Assembly: GCF_019219065.1 (NCBI RefSeq)
Contig: NZ_JAHUWK010000007.1
Span: 62,001-126,000 of the forward strand
Direction: 5' to 3'
Source: Duganella sp. sic0402
GTDB lineage: Bacteria > Pseudomonadota > Gammaproteobacteria > Burkholderiales > Burkholderiaceae_D
DNA length: 64,000 nt
In this document: positions 8,271-16,112 of the stretch, piece by piece
Numbering within the stretch: the stretch's first letter is position 1
Layout of the letters: every line of letters starts with the position of its first letter
Position numbers and translations under genes: made by a program
The notes under the pieces: generated by a model
What the model was told of the DNA's origin: nothing
The model's database searches: none
What the model saw: the letters and a program-made list of their open reading frames with translations, nothing else

Positions 8271-10217
8271 TTGAAACCGACCCTGTTCGCGAGCTGGCAA
8301 AAACTGTCGACACGCATCGTCGGGGTGTTCCTCAGTTTTCTGGCGATCGCCTTGCTGGTGATAAGCTCGACGCTGCTGCTGTCATGGCAACTGGAAGGCA
8401 GCGCTGCCGCCATCAATGTGGCCGGCAGCCTGCGCATGGAAAGCTACAAGCTGGCGATGCTGGCCGGGCGGCTGTCCGACGGCTCCGACCACGCCAAGGC
8501 CGTGAATGGCATGCGCTCGCAGATACAGCGCATCGACAGCACACTGGAGTTGCTGCGCCAGGGCGACCCGCAACGGCCCTTGTTCCTGCCGCCCACGTCG
8601 GCGATCCGCACCGTCTACGGCGAAGTGCAGCGCGAGTGGCGCGCCGAGCTGGTGCCGCAAGTTGAGGCGCTGCTGGCGCCGGAAGCACCGGCCAGCGCGC
8701 CGGCTTCCGCCTCGCATACGGTGCAGCAGCTTGCCGAGCGCTTTGTGCTGCGCGTCGATCATCTGGTGCAGCGCATAGAACGCGACAGTGAGAACCGCAC
8801 CTTCTGGCTGCGCGCTTCGCAACTGACGTTGCTGGGGCTTGCGCTGGTCGGCACGGTCAGCATTATCTATCTGCTGTTTGACATGATCGTGGTGCCGGTG
8901 ACACGCTTGCAAGGCGGCCTGGAACGTATGCGCGAGCAGGACTTCAGCGTGCGGTTGCCAGTCAACAGCAATGACGAATTCGGCATGCTGGCGCACGGTT
9001 TCAACCAGATGGCCGACAAGCTGAAAGACTCATACGCCCAGCTTGAGCAGCGTGTGCAGACCAAGACCGGTGAACTGGAACAGCAAAACAAGGAACTGGC
9101 GCTGCTGTATGACAGCGCGGCTTTCCTGCAGCAGCCGCAGTCGGCGGAAGCGATGTGCAAGGGATTCCTGCAACGCATCAGCGATTACTTCGGCGCCGAC
9201 GGCGGTTCGGTGCGTGTGCTCGACCCCAACCGCAACAACATCCACATGCTGGTGCATCGTGGCATATCGGAAGAGCTGGTGGAGTCCGAGCGTTGCCTTA
9301 AAGTGGGCGATTGCCTGTGCGGCGAAGCGGTGGTCAGCAAGCTGGCGGTGATCCACGACCTGCGCCGCCGCGCCGATACGCACAATCTGAAATGCCACCG
9401 CGAAGGATTTTCGACGATTTCGATCTTCCACATCTTCGCGCAGCGCCAGTACCTGGGCTTCTTCAATCTGCACTTCCGCAAGATCACCGTGTTCACGCCG
9501 GCGCAAACGGCGCTGCTGGAGACGCTGGGGCAATTGCTGGGAACCGCCATCGAGAACCAGCGCCTGCAAGTGCGCGAGCGCGAGCTGGCCATTTCCGAAG
9601 AACGCAACCTGGTGGCGCAAGGCCTGCACGACAGCATCGCGCAGGGTCTCAACTTCCTGAATTTGCAAGTGCAGATGCTGGAACAATCGCTCAAGCAGCA
9701 GCGCATCGATGAAGTGGAAAGCATCGTGCCGATGCTGCGTGCGGGCGTCGATGAAAGTTATCAGGACGTGCGCGAGCTGCTGCACAACTTCCGCACCCGG
9801 CTGCAAGAGGGCACGCTGGTGTCGTCGCTGGAAACGGTGGTGGACAAATTCCGCCGCCAGAGCGGCATCGCGGTGGACTTCGATGCGGACAGCGACGGCG
9901 CGCCATTCCCGCGCGAGCATCAGCTACAACTGCTGTTCATCGTGCAGGAGGCCTTGTCGAATGTACGCAAGCACGCCTCGGCCAGCCAGGTGCAGATACG
10001 CCTCGCCGACGATCAGGATTTCACGCTCAGCATCAAGGACAACGGCCACGGCTTCGAAGTGCAGAAGCTGGAAACGCTGGGCGAAGGCCACGTCGGCGTC
10101 AACATCATGCGCGAACGGGCGCAGCGCATCGAGGCGCAACTGGAATTGAAATCACAGCCGGGTGCAGGCACCGAAGTGGTACTGCACCTGCCGCGCGCGC
10201 AACGCCGCGCCGCATAG
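8271..10217 (+). CDS. narX: Nitrate/nitrite sensor histidine kinase NarX
   Basis: Membrane sensor kinase partner of NarL. I place the start at TTG 8271 because GGAGA sits 6 bases upstream. The in-frame GTG at 8235 lies before that site and has none of its own. The 648-residue product has a TM helix (residues 13-37) and a periplasmic P-box-like segment (NVAGSLRMESYKLAM). These are followed by a second TM near 187-207, a HAMP domain, and a central GAF-like module with the NarX/NarQ cysteine cluster (CLKVGDCLCGE, HNLKCH). The HisKA_3 domain has its phospho-acceptor at His453 (GLHDSIAQG) and is followed by an HATPase domain (DNGHGF). narL follows 12 bases downstream. Confidence 0.93.
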   Translation: MKPTLFASWQKLSTRIVGVFLSFLAIALLVISSTLLLSWQLEGSAAAINVAGSLRMESYKLAMLAGRLSDGSDHAKAVNGMRSQIQRIDSTLELLRQGDPQRPLFLPPTSAIRTVYGEVQREWRAELVPQVEALLAPEAPASAPASASHTVQQLAERFVLRVDHLVQRIERDSENRTFWLRASQLTLLGLALVGTVSIIYLLFDMIVVPVTRLQGGLERMREQDFSVRLPVNSNDEFGMLAHGFNQMADKLKDSYAQLEQRVQTKTGELEQQNKELALLYDSAAFLQQPQSAEAMCKGFLQRISDYFGADGGSVRVLDPNRNNIHMLVHRGISEELVESERCLKVGDCLCGEAVVSKLAVIHDLRRRADTHNLKCHREGFSTISIFHIFAQRQYLGFFNLHFRKITVFTPAQTALLETLGQLLGTAIENQRLQVRERELAISEERNLVAQGLHDSIAQGLNFLNLQVQMLEQSLKQQRIDEVESIVPMLRAGVDESYQDVRELLHNFRTRLQEGTLVSSLETVVDKFRRQSGIAVDFDADSDGAPFPREHQLQLLFIVQEALSNVRKHASASQVQIRLADDQDFTLSIKDNGHGFEVQKLETLGEGHVGVNIMRERAQRIEAQLELKSQPGAGTEVVLHLPRAQRRAA

Positions 10218-10229
10218 AAAGGAAAACAT

Positions 10230-10886
10230 ATGGAAGACACGATCACGGTCCTGCTGGTTGACGATCACACGCTGTTCCGCAGCGGCATACGTTCGCTGTT
10301 GCAGCGTAATCCGGAATTCTCCGTGGTGGGCGAGGCGGCCGACGGTTTTGAAGGCGTGAAACGCGCGCAGCAACTCAAGCCGCAAGTGATTCTGCTGGAC
10401 CTGAACATGCCTGGCATGTCGGGCGTGGAAACGCTGCAACTGCTGCGCCAGGACTGCCCGGAAAGCGCGATCGTGATGCTGACCGTGTCAGAGGACGCCG
10501 AAGACCTGAGCACGGCGCTGAAAGCCGGCGCCAGCGGCTATCTGTTGAAGAATATCGACACCGACTACCTGACCCGCGCCATTCGCCGCGCCGCCGCCGG
10601 CGAAACCGTGGTGGCGGAAGCGATGACGGCCAAGCTGGTCGCCCAACTGCAAAGCGGCAGCGTGCCGCCAGCGGCGTCCGAACTGGACAGGCTGACGCCG
10701 CGTGAACGCGAGATTCTGGACTGCCTGGCGCGTGGCGAGAGTAACAAGGGTATTGCGCGCATATTGGACCTGGCCGAGAGCACGGTGAAGATTCACGTGC
10801 AAAGCGTATTGAAGAAGCTGAAGCTCAGCAGCCGCGTACAGGCGGCAGTGTTCGCGGTGGAGCACCGAAAACAAAACGGCGCCTGA
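10230..10886 (+). CDS. narL: Response regulator NarL, LuxR-type output
   Basis: Nitrate-responsive transcription factor. The N-terminal receiver domain has the acidic pair D11/D12, phospho-acceptor Asp57 (LLDLNMPG) and Lys107 (GYLLK). The C-terminal LuxR/GerE helix-turn-helix covers about residues 150-210 (LTPREREILDCLARG, STVKIHVQSVLKKL). The start at 10230 follows AGAAAGGAAAACAT. With 218 residues it matches E. coli NarL (216). Its place directly after narX supports the NarX-NarL pairing and control of the upstream nar operon; the narG promoter lies outside this window, so its binding sites cannot be checked. Confidence 0.95.
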   Translation: MEDTITVLLVDDHTLFRSGIRSLLQRNPEFSVVGEAADGFEGVKRAQQLKPQVILLDLNMPGMSGVETLQLLRQDCPESAIVMLTVSEDAEDLSTALKAGASGYLLKNIDTDYLTRAIRRAAAGETVVAEAMTAKLVAQLQSGSVPPAASELDRLTPREREILDCLARGESNKGIARILDLAESTVKIHVQSVLKKLKLSSRVQAAVFAVEHRKQNGA

Positions 10887-10893
10887 AGCGCCG
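10868..10893 (-). terminator. Intrinsic terminator for the HMA-domain gene
   Basis: On the minus strand a 6-bp GC stem (CGGCGC/GCGCCG, 5-base loop, bases 10877-10893) is followed by TTTTGTTTT (10876-10868). It lies 15 bases beyond the stop of the small minus-strand gene and overlaps the 3' end of narL. On the plus strand no T-run follows, so it is directional. Confidence 0.65.
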
Positions 10894-10907
10894 TCGATTA
10901 AGCTCGC

Positions 10908-11165
10908 TCAGTTACCACCGCAGCACCCGCCGCAGCAACCACCAGCCTTCTCGGCTTGCGGTGCAGCGGGATAGCCGGCAGCGGCCAAACCCATGGTCAG
11001 CATGCGTGGCGAGACGCGCGACTCGTCCAGCTGCACGCTGGCCAGGCCATCGAGCAGCGAAACGCGCACGTCGCTGACGCCGTCCATGCTGCTCAGTAGT
11101 TCAGTGATTTTGTCGGCGCAAGCTTCGCCGTTCATGCCGTCGATATTCAGTACAGCGGTTTGCAT
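10908..11165 (-). CDS. Small HMA-fold metal-binding protein with degenerate CxxC
   Basis: An 85-residue protein with the heavy-metal-associated fold (MQTAVLNIDGM..., SSMDGVSDVRVSLLDGLASVQLD, GLAAAGYP), as in CopZ-type chaperones and P-type ATPase N-termini. The start is the ATG at 11165, preceded by GAAAGGA; a longer in-frame start is possible but lacks a site. The metal loop normally reads GMTCxxC; here it reads GMNGEAC, so the first Cys is Gly. In compensation the C terminus ends in GGCCGGCCGGN with four Cys. It may be a chaperone with altered metal chemistry. It stands alone, with its own terminator, between narL and nnrS. Confidence 0.75.
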   Translation of the reverse strand: MQTAVLNIDGMNGEACADKITELLSSMDGVSDVRVSLLDGLASVQLDESRVSPRMLTMGLAAAGYPAAPQAEKAGGCCGGCCGGN

Positions 11166-11247
11166 GGCAATCCTTTCAAATAGATGTCGCAACAGTGATA
11201 GCCTAGCGCAGCATGCGCACCGCCACGACAGCTAATTGCGAGTTTCT

Positions 11248-11261
11248 TGATCCAGGTTATG
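11248..11261 (+). promoter_or_regulatory. Possible FNR/DNR half-site upstream of nnrS
   Basis: TTGATCCAGGTTAT has a perfect left half (TTGAT) of the FNR-type consensus TTGATnnnnATCAA but only two of five matches on the right. It sits 75 bases before nnrS, a gene often under such control. Weak evidence. Confidence 0.25.
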
Positions 11262-11335
11262 AATATCGGGCGTGCCTCTTCACCCGTGCTCGGAGAGCGC
11301 GGAAAATGAGGATGTACTTTCAAAGGAAATGAATC

Positions 11336-12526
11336 ATGACACTGCTCCGCATCGACGAACCAGCACGCGCCCAAGATGGACATCCCTTGTGGCGCCTGGG
11401 CTTCCGTCCGTTCTACATGGTGGCGTCCATCTTTGCCGCGCTGGCGATTCCGCTGTGGATGGCGCAGTACTTCGGCTGGCTGCCGCACAGTCTGGGCCTC
11501 AATGTCGGCTATATGTGGCACATCCACGAGATGGTGTTCGGCATGGCGGCGGCCGTGGTGGTGGGCTTTCTGTACACGGCTGGCTATAACTGGACTGGCT
11601 TCTGGACGCCGGTGCGCGGCAAGCTGGCCGCGCTGGTGGCGCTGTGGCTGGCTGGCCGCGTGGCGATGCTGATTGCGCCGCCGCTGGCTGCCGCCGTCAT
11701 CGACTGGCTGTTCCTGCCGTTTGCCGCGTGGCCGCTGTTCCGCGTGATGCAGAAGGCGAACAACAAGCGCAACTACTTCCTGGTCGGCTTGCTGGGCCTG
11801 ATGGCGATAGCCAACGCAGTGTTCCACGCGATTGCGCTGGGCTGGCTGGCGGTCGCGCCGACCGAGCCGGTGCAGGCGGCGATCCTGGTCATCGTGATGA
11901 TGGAAGCGGCCATCGGCACGCGCATCATCCCCATGTTCACGCGTAACGGCGCGCCTGGCACCACGCCGCTGGTGCAGCCGAAAGTGGACCGCGCTTCGCT
12001 CGGCCTGCTGGCCGCGTCGGTGCTGTGCTGGGTGGCGCATGCGCCGAAGTGGCTGTTCGCGCCGGTGGCGCTGGCCGCCGCCGCGCTGGTGCTGGTACGC
12101 CTATACCGCTGGCAGGCATTGCGCACGCTGTCGGTGCCGCTGCTGTGGATTATGCATTTGTCGTATGCGTGGATTGCCGCCGGTTTCGTGCTGCTGGTGC
12201 TGTCGCGCTGGAATCTGGTCAGCGCCAATGCCGGCTTCCACGCGCTGACGGTGGGTTCGATGGCTGGCCTGATACTGGGCATGATCACGCGCACCACGCT
12301 GGGCCACACCGGCCGTCCGCTGAAAGCAGGGCGTGCCGAACGGCTGATGTTCAGCCTGATCCAGTTGAGCGCCTTTACCCGTGTCGCGTCTGCGCTGGGG
12401 CTGGACACGCCGCAAGGCCTGCTGTTGATGGTCAGCGCGGGGCTGTGGACGGCGGCCTTTATTGCCTATGCCGTCGTCTACGTGCCGTATCTGTCGCGCG
12501 CGCGGGTTGACGGAAAACCTGGCTAA
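11336..12526 (+). CDS. nnrS: NnrS family membrane protein
   Basis: Polytopic, heme- and copper-containing membrane protein of the NnrS family, associated with nitrosative-stress tolerance in denitrifiers and Vibrio. The 396-residue product has about 12 hydrophobic segments. It shows the family signatures LWRLGFRPFYM near the N terminus, NVGYMWHIHEMVFGMAAAVV near 60, MMEAAIGTRIIPMFTRNG near 190, and MAGLILGMITRTTLGHTGR near 310, with several conserved His. The start at 11336 follows CAAAGGAAATGAATC. Its location right after narXL fits a role when nitrite-derived NO appears. No NO reductase gene is in the window. Confidence 0.92.
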   Translation: MTLLRIDEPARAQDGHPLWRLGFRPFYMVASIFAALAIPLWMAQYFGWLPHSLGLNVGYMWHIHEMVFGMAAAVVVGFLYTAGYNWTGFWTPVRGKLAALVALWLAGRVAMLIAPPLAAAVIDWLFLPFAAWPLFRVMQKANNKRNYFLVGLLGLMAIANAVFHAIALGWLAVAPTEPVQAAILVIVMMEAAIGTRIIPMFTRNGAPGTTPLVQPKVDRASLGLLAASVLCWVAHAPKWLFAPVALAAAALVLVRLYRWQALRTLSVPLLWIMHLSYAWIAAGFVLLVLSRWNLVSANAGFHALTVGSMAGLILGMITRTTLGHTGRPLKAGRAERLMFSLIQLSAFTRVASALGLDTPQGLLLMVSAGLWTAAFIAYAVVYVPYLSRARVDGKPG

Positions 12527-12542
12527 ATTAAAAATGTTTATT

Positions 12543-12594
12543 TTGTAATTTGCGTGAACTTCGTTTTATAATTGAATGCGAATAATTCTCATTC
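12543..12594 (+). promoter_or_regulatory. Promoter with overlapping Fur box for the FecI-type sigma factor
   Basis: A consensus -10 TATAAT (12567-12572) lies 18 bases after TTGTAA (12543-12548). Directly over the expected start point is a 21-bp near-perfect dyad, 12574-12594: GAATG-C-GAA-TAA-TTC-T-CATTC, a strong match to Fur boxes of iron-regulated sigma genes. Fe-Fur bound here would block initiation, so the gene should be induced by iron starvation. Confidence 0.8.
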
Positions 12595-12601
12595 AATTAT
12601 A

Positions 12602-13111
12602 ATGACACTGACCTTAGACGAAGTCTTTATTGCGCATCGCCCGCAGCTGCGACAAATGGCATTGAACATTGTGCGCGCCGCCGACTTTGCCGACGATATC
12701 ATGCAGGATGCCTACCTGCGGCTGCCGCAGACGGGGCGCGTGCACAAGCCGCTGTTTTACTGCTATCAGGTGGTGCGCAATCTAGCGATGGACCATTTCC
12801 GCCATCGCAGCACTGAGGCCAGCTATCGCACCTACGGGCTGGATGTGGATGCGCTGGAGCGCGCCTGCGACGTCACGCCGGAGCGGATATTGAATCAGCG
12901 GCGGGTCGCGGCGGCAATTGCTCAGGCGCTGACCATGCTGCCGTTGCGTACCCAGCGCGCCTTCGAACTGCATCGGCTGGATGAGTTGACGCAGCGCGAT
13001 ATCGCCGTGCGCCTGGGCTGTTCGGCGACGCTGGTCAACTTCATGCTGCGCGATGCGGCAGCGGCAGTGCAGGACTGCCGCGCCCTGATGGACGACGAAC
13101 TTACTGCTTGA
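12602..13111 (+). CDS. ECF sigma factor, FecI/PvdS type
   Basis: Extracytoplasmic-function RNA polymerase sigma factor of the iron-starvation group, 169 residues. Region 2 is visible at about residues 12-80 (FADDIMQDAYLRL, YQVVRNLAMDHFRHR) and region 4 at about 105-160 (LPLRTQRAFELHRLDELTQ, RDIAVRLGCSATLVNFMLRD). I chose ATG 12602; the in-frame TTG at 12572 would place the Fur box inside the gene. Unlike typical fecI it is not followed by a fecR anti-sigma gene or a TonB receptor, so its partner and targets are unknown. The last codons overlap an antisense OmpA-family gene remnant. Confidence 0.88.
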   Translation: MTLTLDEVFIAHRPQLRQMALNIVRAADFADDIMQDAYLRLPQTGRVHKPLFYCYQVVRNLAMDHFRHRSTEASYRTYGLDVDALERACDVTPERILNQRRVAAAIAQALTMLPLRTQRAFELHRLDELTQRDIAVRLGCSATLVNFMLRDAAAAVQDCRALMDDELTA

Positions 13112-13178
13112 CCAGTTCCACCCGGCGGTTCTTTTCCCGGCCCGGCTCTGCGTCATTCGTAAGAATTTTTATTGTTCG
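13101..13178 (-). pseudogene. C-terminal remnant of an OmpA/MotB-family gene
   Basis: Read on the minus strand, 13160 to 13101 encodes TNDAEPGREKNRRVELVKQ followed by TAA. This is the hallmark C terminus of OmpA-like peptidoglycan-binding domains (GR.KNRRVEL). In the same frame a TAG at 13179-13181 closes the reading frame upstream and no start codon is available, so only about 25 codons survive. It overlaps the last bases of the sigma factor gene. The likely history is a convergent neighbour gene lost by deletion. Confidence 0.7.
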
Positions 13179-13209
13179 CTAGCGCACAATCCGCGCCATG
13201 CGCGCGATC

Positions 13210-13215
13210 TACAAT
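13210..13215 (+). promoter_or_regulatory. Possible -10 element for the small membrane protein gene
   Basis: TACAAT in CGATCTACAATCG lies 28 bases before the ATG at 13244, a distance giving a leader of about 20 bases. The -35 is not clear. Similar TAGAAT elements precede the genes at 18524 and 47372. Confidence 0.35.
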
Positions 13216-13243
13216 CGTCGCAAACACTTCAAGGGAATCACCA

Positions 13244-13750
13244 ATGAAAAAACTGATGCTGGCGTTCGGCGTGGTGCACGCAACGATCGCCTTATTATTC
13301 ACGGCCGGGGCGATCTTCCTGATCGTCATCGGCGCGCAACTGGGCTGGCATGCCGTGCATGCGGATTCCGGCCTGGCCGCAGCGCAGGAGGTGATCGAAG
13401 CGATCGGCATCCTGGCGGCGGCAGTGGTAGCGCTGCAAATCGCCGAAACCATCGTCGAGGAAGAAGTCGTGCGCGACGCGGACATCAGCGCGCCGACCCG
13501 CGTGCGCCGCTTCCTGTCGCGCTTCTTTGTAGTGGTGGTCGTGGCGCTGGCGATTGAAGGCCTGGTCGCCACTTTCCGCGCCGTGCACGACGACGCCAGC
13601 GAACTGCTGTACGTCGCCGCGCTGGTGTCCAGCGTTGGCATCCTGCTGGCGGCCTGGGGCCTGTTCGTCCACCTCAACCGCTCGGCCGAGGAACTGGAGC
13701 CGGAAGCCATGCAGGAAGCGCAGGCGGAGGATGAAAAACTCAAGCCTTAA
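13244..13750 (+). CDS. Small integral membrane protein, function unknown
   Basis: A 168-residue protein I do not recognise. The start at 13244 follows AAGGGAATCACCA. Hydrophobic helices appear at about residues 4-24, 44-62, 86-104 and 113-132. The loop between the second and third is acidic then basic (VEEEVVRDADISAPTRVRR), and the cytoplasmic-looking tail is very acidic (EELEPEAMQEAQAEDEK). The gene ends 4 bases into the convergent mscS-like gene. Nothing in its neighbourhood indicates a role. Confidence 0.75.
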   Translation: MKKLMLAFGVVHATIALLFTAGAIFLIVIGAQLGWHAVHADSGLAAAQEVIEAIGILAAAVVALQIAETIVEEEVVRDADISAPTRVRRFLSRFFVVVVVALAIEGLVATFRAVHDDASELLYVAALVSSVGILLAAWGLFVHLNRSAEELEPEAMQEAQAEDEKLKP

Positions 13751-14862
13751 TGCGATTGCAGGCGGCGTTCCGGATGCACCGCTTCGTTCGCCGCTTCTTC
13801 ACCTTGTTCAAACACCAGGCGGCGGGTCGGGGCGTTGGCGTCCACACCCAGTTCGCTGAACACTTCCAGAGCGCCCAGCAGCACTGCCTGCTGGGCGTTC
13901 ATGTATTTGACGTAAGCGGAATTGAGCACATAAAACACCAGCTCATATTCCAGCGCATCCTGCGTCACCGATTTGAGATGCACGCGGTCGGCGCGCACAT
14001 CGGGCTGGCGGTCGATGACGGCCTTCAGCGCGTCCGGCACCTGGGCCGCCAGTGCGGCCGGCGTCGATGGATTGATCTTCAGCGAGAACTGCACCCGGCG
14101 CGTCTGCATGCGCTTGTAGTTGCGCACCACGTTTTTCAGCAGCTCCGAGTTGCCGATGATGATTTGCTCGCCGCTGTCGGAGCGGATGCGCGTGGTCTTC
14201 AGCCCCACATGCTCCACCGTGCCGGAAACGTTGGTGATGGCGATTGAGTCGCCCACTTCAAACGGCTTGTCGACTGCGATCGACAGCGACGCAAACAGAT
14301 CGCCCAGCACATTCTGCACCGCCAGCGCCACCGCGATACCGCCAATACCCAGGCTGGCGACCAGCGCGGTGACATTGATACCCAGGTTGGACAAGGCCGC
14401 CAACAGGAAGATCACCCAGATGGTGGTCTTCAGCGCCCACACCATCAGCGTGTTGGCGACGGTGGTCGGCGAATCGGGATTCTCCGCATGGTTACGGAAA
14501 TAGCGGCGCGCGCCCAGCGTGGCGGCGCGGTCGAAATACAGCACCAGCTGGAAGCCCAGTACGATGAACCATAGATGGCCGAGGCGTTCTTCCCACAGCG
14601 GTGGCATCTCCAGCATTTTCAGACCAACCAGCAGCGATACCGCCAGTACCGCCAGCACGCTGGTGCGATTCAGTGTCTCCTTGAGCAATTGCGCGACCGG
14701 ATGATCGGTGCGGCCGCTGGCGTCGGCGCGGCACAAGCGCCTGCGCAGCAAACGCAGCAGGCCATAGATGGCGAAGAAGGTGATGGCGGCGCCGGCTGCG
14801 GCAATCAGCAGTTCCTCGCCGTCCACATTGGAAAAGGGCGCCAGATAGCGTTGGATATTCAA
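13747..14862 (-). CDS. MscS-family mechanosensitive ion channel
   Basis: Small-conductance mechanosensitive channel releasing solutes on hypo-osmotic shock. The 371-residue protein has four to five N-terminal TM helices. The pore-lining TM3 region is near residues 165-210 (SLGIGGIAVALAVQNVLGDL, followed by DKPFEVGDSI), then come the beta domain (GTVEHVGLKTTRIRS) and the alpha/beta cage. The start is a TTG at 14862, supported by AAGGAG seven bases upstream; no better ATG is nearby. It is longer than E. coli MscS (286), mainly through extra N-terminal helices. It stands alone, convergent with the preceding gene. Confidence 0.9.
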   Translation of the reverse strand: MNIQRYLAPFSNVDGEELLIAAAGAAITFFAIYGLLRLLRRRLCRADASGRTDHPVAQLLKETLNRTSVLAVLAVSLLVGLKMLEMPPLWEERLGHLWFIVLGFQLVLYFDRAATLGARRYFRNHAENPDSPTTVANTLMVWALKTTIWVIFLLAALSNLGINVTALVASLGIGGIAVALAVQNVLGDLFASLSIAVDKPFEVGDSIAITNVSGTVEHVGLKTTRIRSDSGEQIIIGNSELLKNVVRNYKRMQTRRVQFSLKINPSTPAALAAQVPDALKAVIDRQPDVRADRVHLKSVTQDALEYELVFYVLNSAYVKYMNAQQAVLLGALEVFSELGVDANAPTRRLVFEQGEEAANEAVHPERRLQSH

Positions 14863-14948
14863 ATCGGACTCCTTGGGTAAGGCTGAAACGCCTCATCCTA
14901 GGCCGCCACGCCCCACGGCTCCGTTCGTTGCATCACACCTTGGCTGGA

Positions 14949-15356
14949 TTATGATTTCTGCTCGACAACTCCGCCCAGGCATTGCAGGATGGCGCAGTCC
15001 CTGGCGGCAAGATTTTGCCCGCACAGGCCGCGTATGTCTTTCAATTGCTGCTCCAGCGCACGCAATTCGGCGATGCGCTGGCTGACCTGCGTGATGTGCT
15101 GGTCCAGCATAGCGTTGACCGCGCCACAGCGCTGGTCTGGCGCGTCGCGTACCGCCAGCAGGGTGCGGATTTCGTCCAGTGCCATGTCCAGCGAGCGGCA
15201 ATGGCGGATGAATTGCAGCCGCTCCAGGTGCTGGGGTCCGTACTGGCGATAGTTGCTGGCGGTGCGCGCCGGCTTGGGCATCAGGCCGGCGCTTTCGTAG
15301 TGGCGGATCGCCTCCACCGTGTAGCCGGTGCAGCCGGCCAGTTCTCCGATTTTCAT
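14949..15356 (-). CDS. MerR-family metal-responsive regulator, PbrR/CadR type
   Basis: A 135-residue MerR-type activator with the N-terminal winged helix (MKIGELAGCTGYTVEAIRHY), a long dimerisation helix (residues 80-110) and metal-binding cysteines at 77, 112 and 121, plus 126. The 77/112/121 spacing resembles the Pb(II)/Cd(II) sensors PbrR691 and CadR more than ZntR or CueR. It is divergent from the transporter at 15417 and their shared promoter has the 19-bp spacer typical of MerR control. I infer Pb/Cd sensing; the metal is not proved by sequence alone. Confidence 0.9.
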   Translation of the reverse strand: MKIGELAGCTGYTVEAIRHYESAGLMPKPARTASNYRQYGPQHLERLQFIRHCRSLDMALDEIRTLLAVRDAPDQRCGAVNAMLDQHITQVSQRIAELRALEQQLKDIRGLCGQNLAARDCAILQCLGGVVEQKS

Positions 15357-15359
15357 TGC

Positions 15360-15390
15360 TTGACCTTGCAGTAACTTCAGGGTTTGTAAT
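15360..15390 (+). promoter_or_regulatory. MerR-type promoter with 19-bp spacer
   Basis: TTGACC (15360-15365) and TGTAAT (15385-15390) are separated by 19 bases that contain the dyad CCTTGCAGTAACTTCAGG. This overlong spacer is the hallmark of promoters that MerR proteins untwist on metal binding. It drives the transporter gene at 15417 and lies just outside the divergent regulator gene. Confidence 0.85.
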
Positions 15391-15416
15391 GGCGACTATA
15401 ACGTAAAGGAGGGGGT

Positions 15417-16025
15417 ATGTCTGGAGGCTGTTGCGCGCCGCCCAAGCCGGCGGTCGATCGCCGCTACCGGCGCATCTTGTGGATTGCGCTGGTGCTGAAT
15501 GCACTGATGTTCTTCGTAGAGCTGGGTGGTGGCCTGGGCGGCGATTCGGCCTCGCTGCTGGCCGATGCGGTCGATTTTCTGGGGGACGCCGGCAATTACG
15601 GCCTGTCGCTGATGGTGCTGGCCTCCGCCGCATCATCGCGCGCCCGTGTGGCGCTGATCAAGGGCTGGACCATGGCGGCCTATGGCGGCTTTGTGCTGGC
15701 CAAGGTGGCCTGGGATGCGACTACCGGCAGCGCGCCGCAGCCCCTGACAATGGGCGTGATCGGCTTTACCGCGCTGCTGGTGAATGGCGGCGTGGCGCTG
15801 CTGCTGTACGCCTACCGCGAGGGCGATGCGAATATGCGCTCGGTCTGGCTATGCAGCCGCAATGACGCGATCGGCAACCTGGCGGTGATGCTGGCGGCGC
15901 TGGGCGTGTTCGGCGTGGGCAGCGCCTGGCCCGACCTCGCGGTGGCGCTGATCATGGGCGGGCTGGCGGTCAGTGGTGCGCGGCAGGTGATCGGACAGGC
16001 AAAAATGGAGCTGAAAGCGTCATAA
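15417..16025 (+). CDS. Cation transporter of the CDF-like efflux superfamily
   Basis: A 202-residue membrane protein with about six TM helices and no long cytoplasmic C-terminal domain, so it is shorter than classical CDF proteins (about 300). Helix 2 carries ADAVDFLGDAGNYG, equivalent to the metal site of CDF helix 2, and helix 5 carries SRNDAIGNLAV. The N terminus starts MSGGCCAPP, a possible metal-binding Cys pair. The ATG at 15417 follows AAAGGAGGGGGT, a very strong ribosome-binding site. Control by the divergent PbrR/CadR-like regulator argues for efflux of Pb, Cd or Zn. Confidence 0.85.
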   Translation: MSGGCCAPPKPAVDRRYRRILWIALVLNALMFFVELGGGLGGDSASLLADAVDFLGDAGNYGLSLMVLASAASSRARVALIKGWTMAAYGGFVLAKVAWDATTGSAPQPLTMGVIGFTALLVNGGVALLLYAYREGDANMRSVWLCSRNDAIGNLAVMLAALGVFGVGSAWPDLAVALIMGGLAVSGARQVIGQAKMELKAS

Positions 16026-16112
16026 ACATAGCCGGATTTGGTGATTTTCGTAATTGCCTTGTTGAAAATGAAGAAGCACAATGACGGCACATCTCCATTT
16101 CAAGAGAGGATT

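Noticed and set aside
12572..12601. TTG start adding 10 residues to the sigma factor
   Set aside because: It would place the Fur box within the coding region and has no ribosome-binding site.
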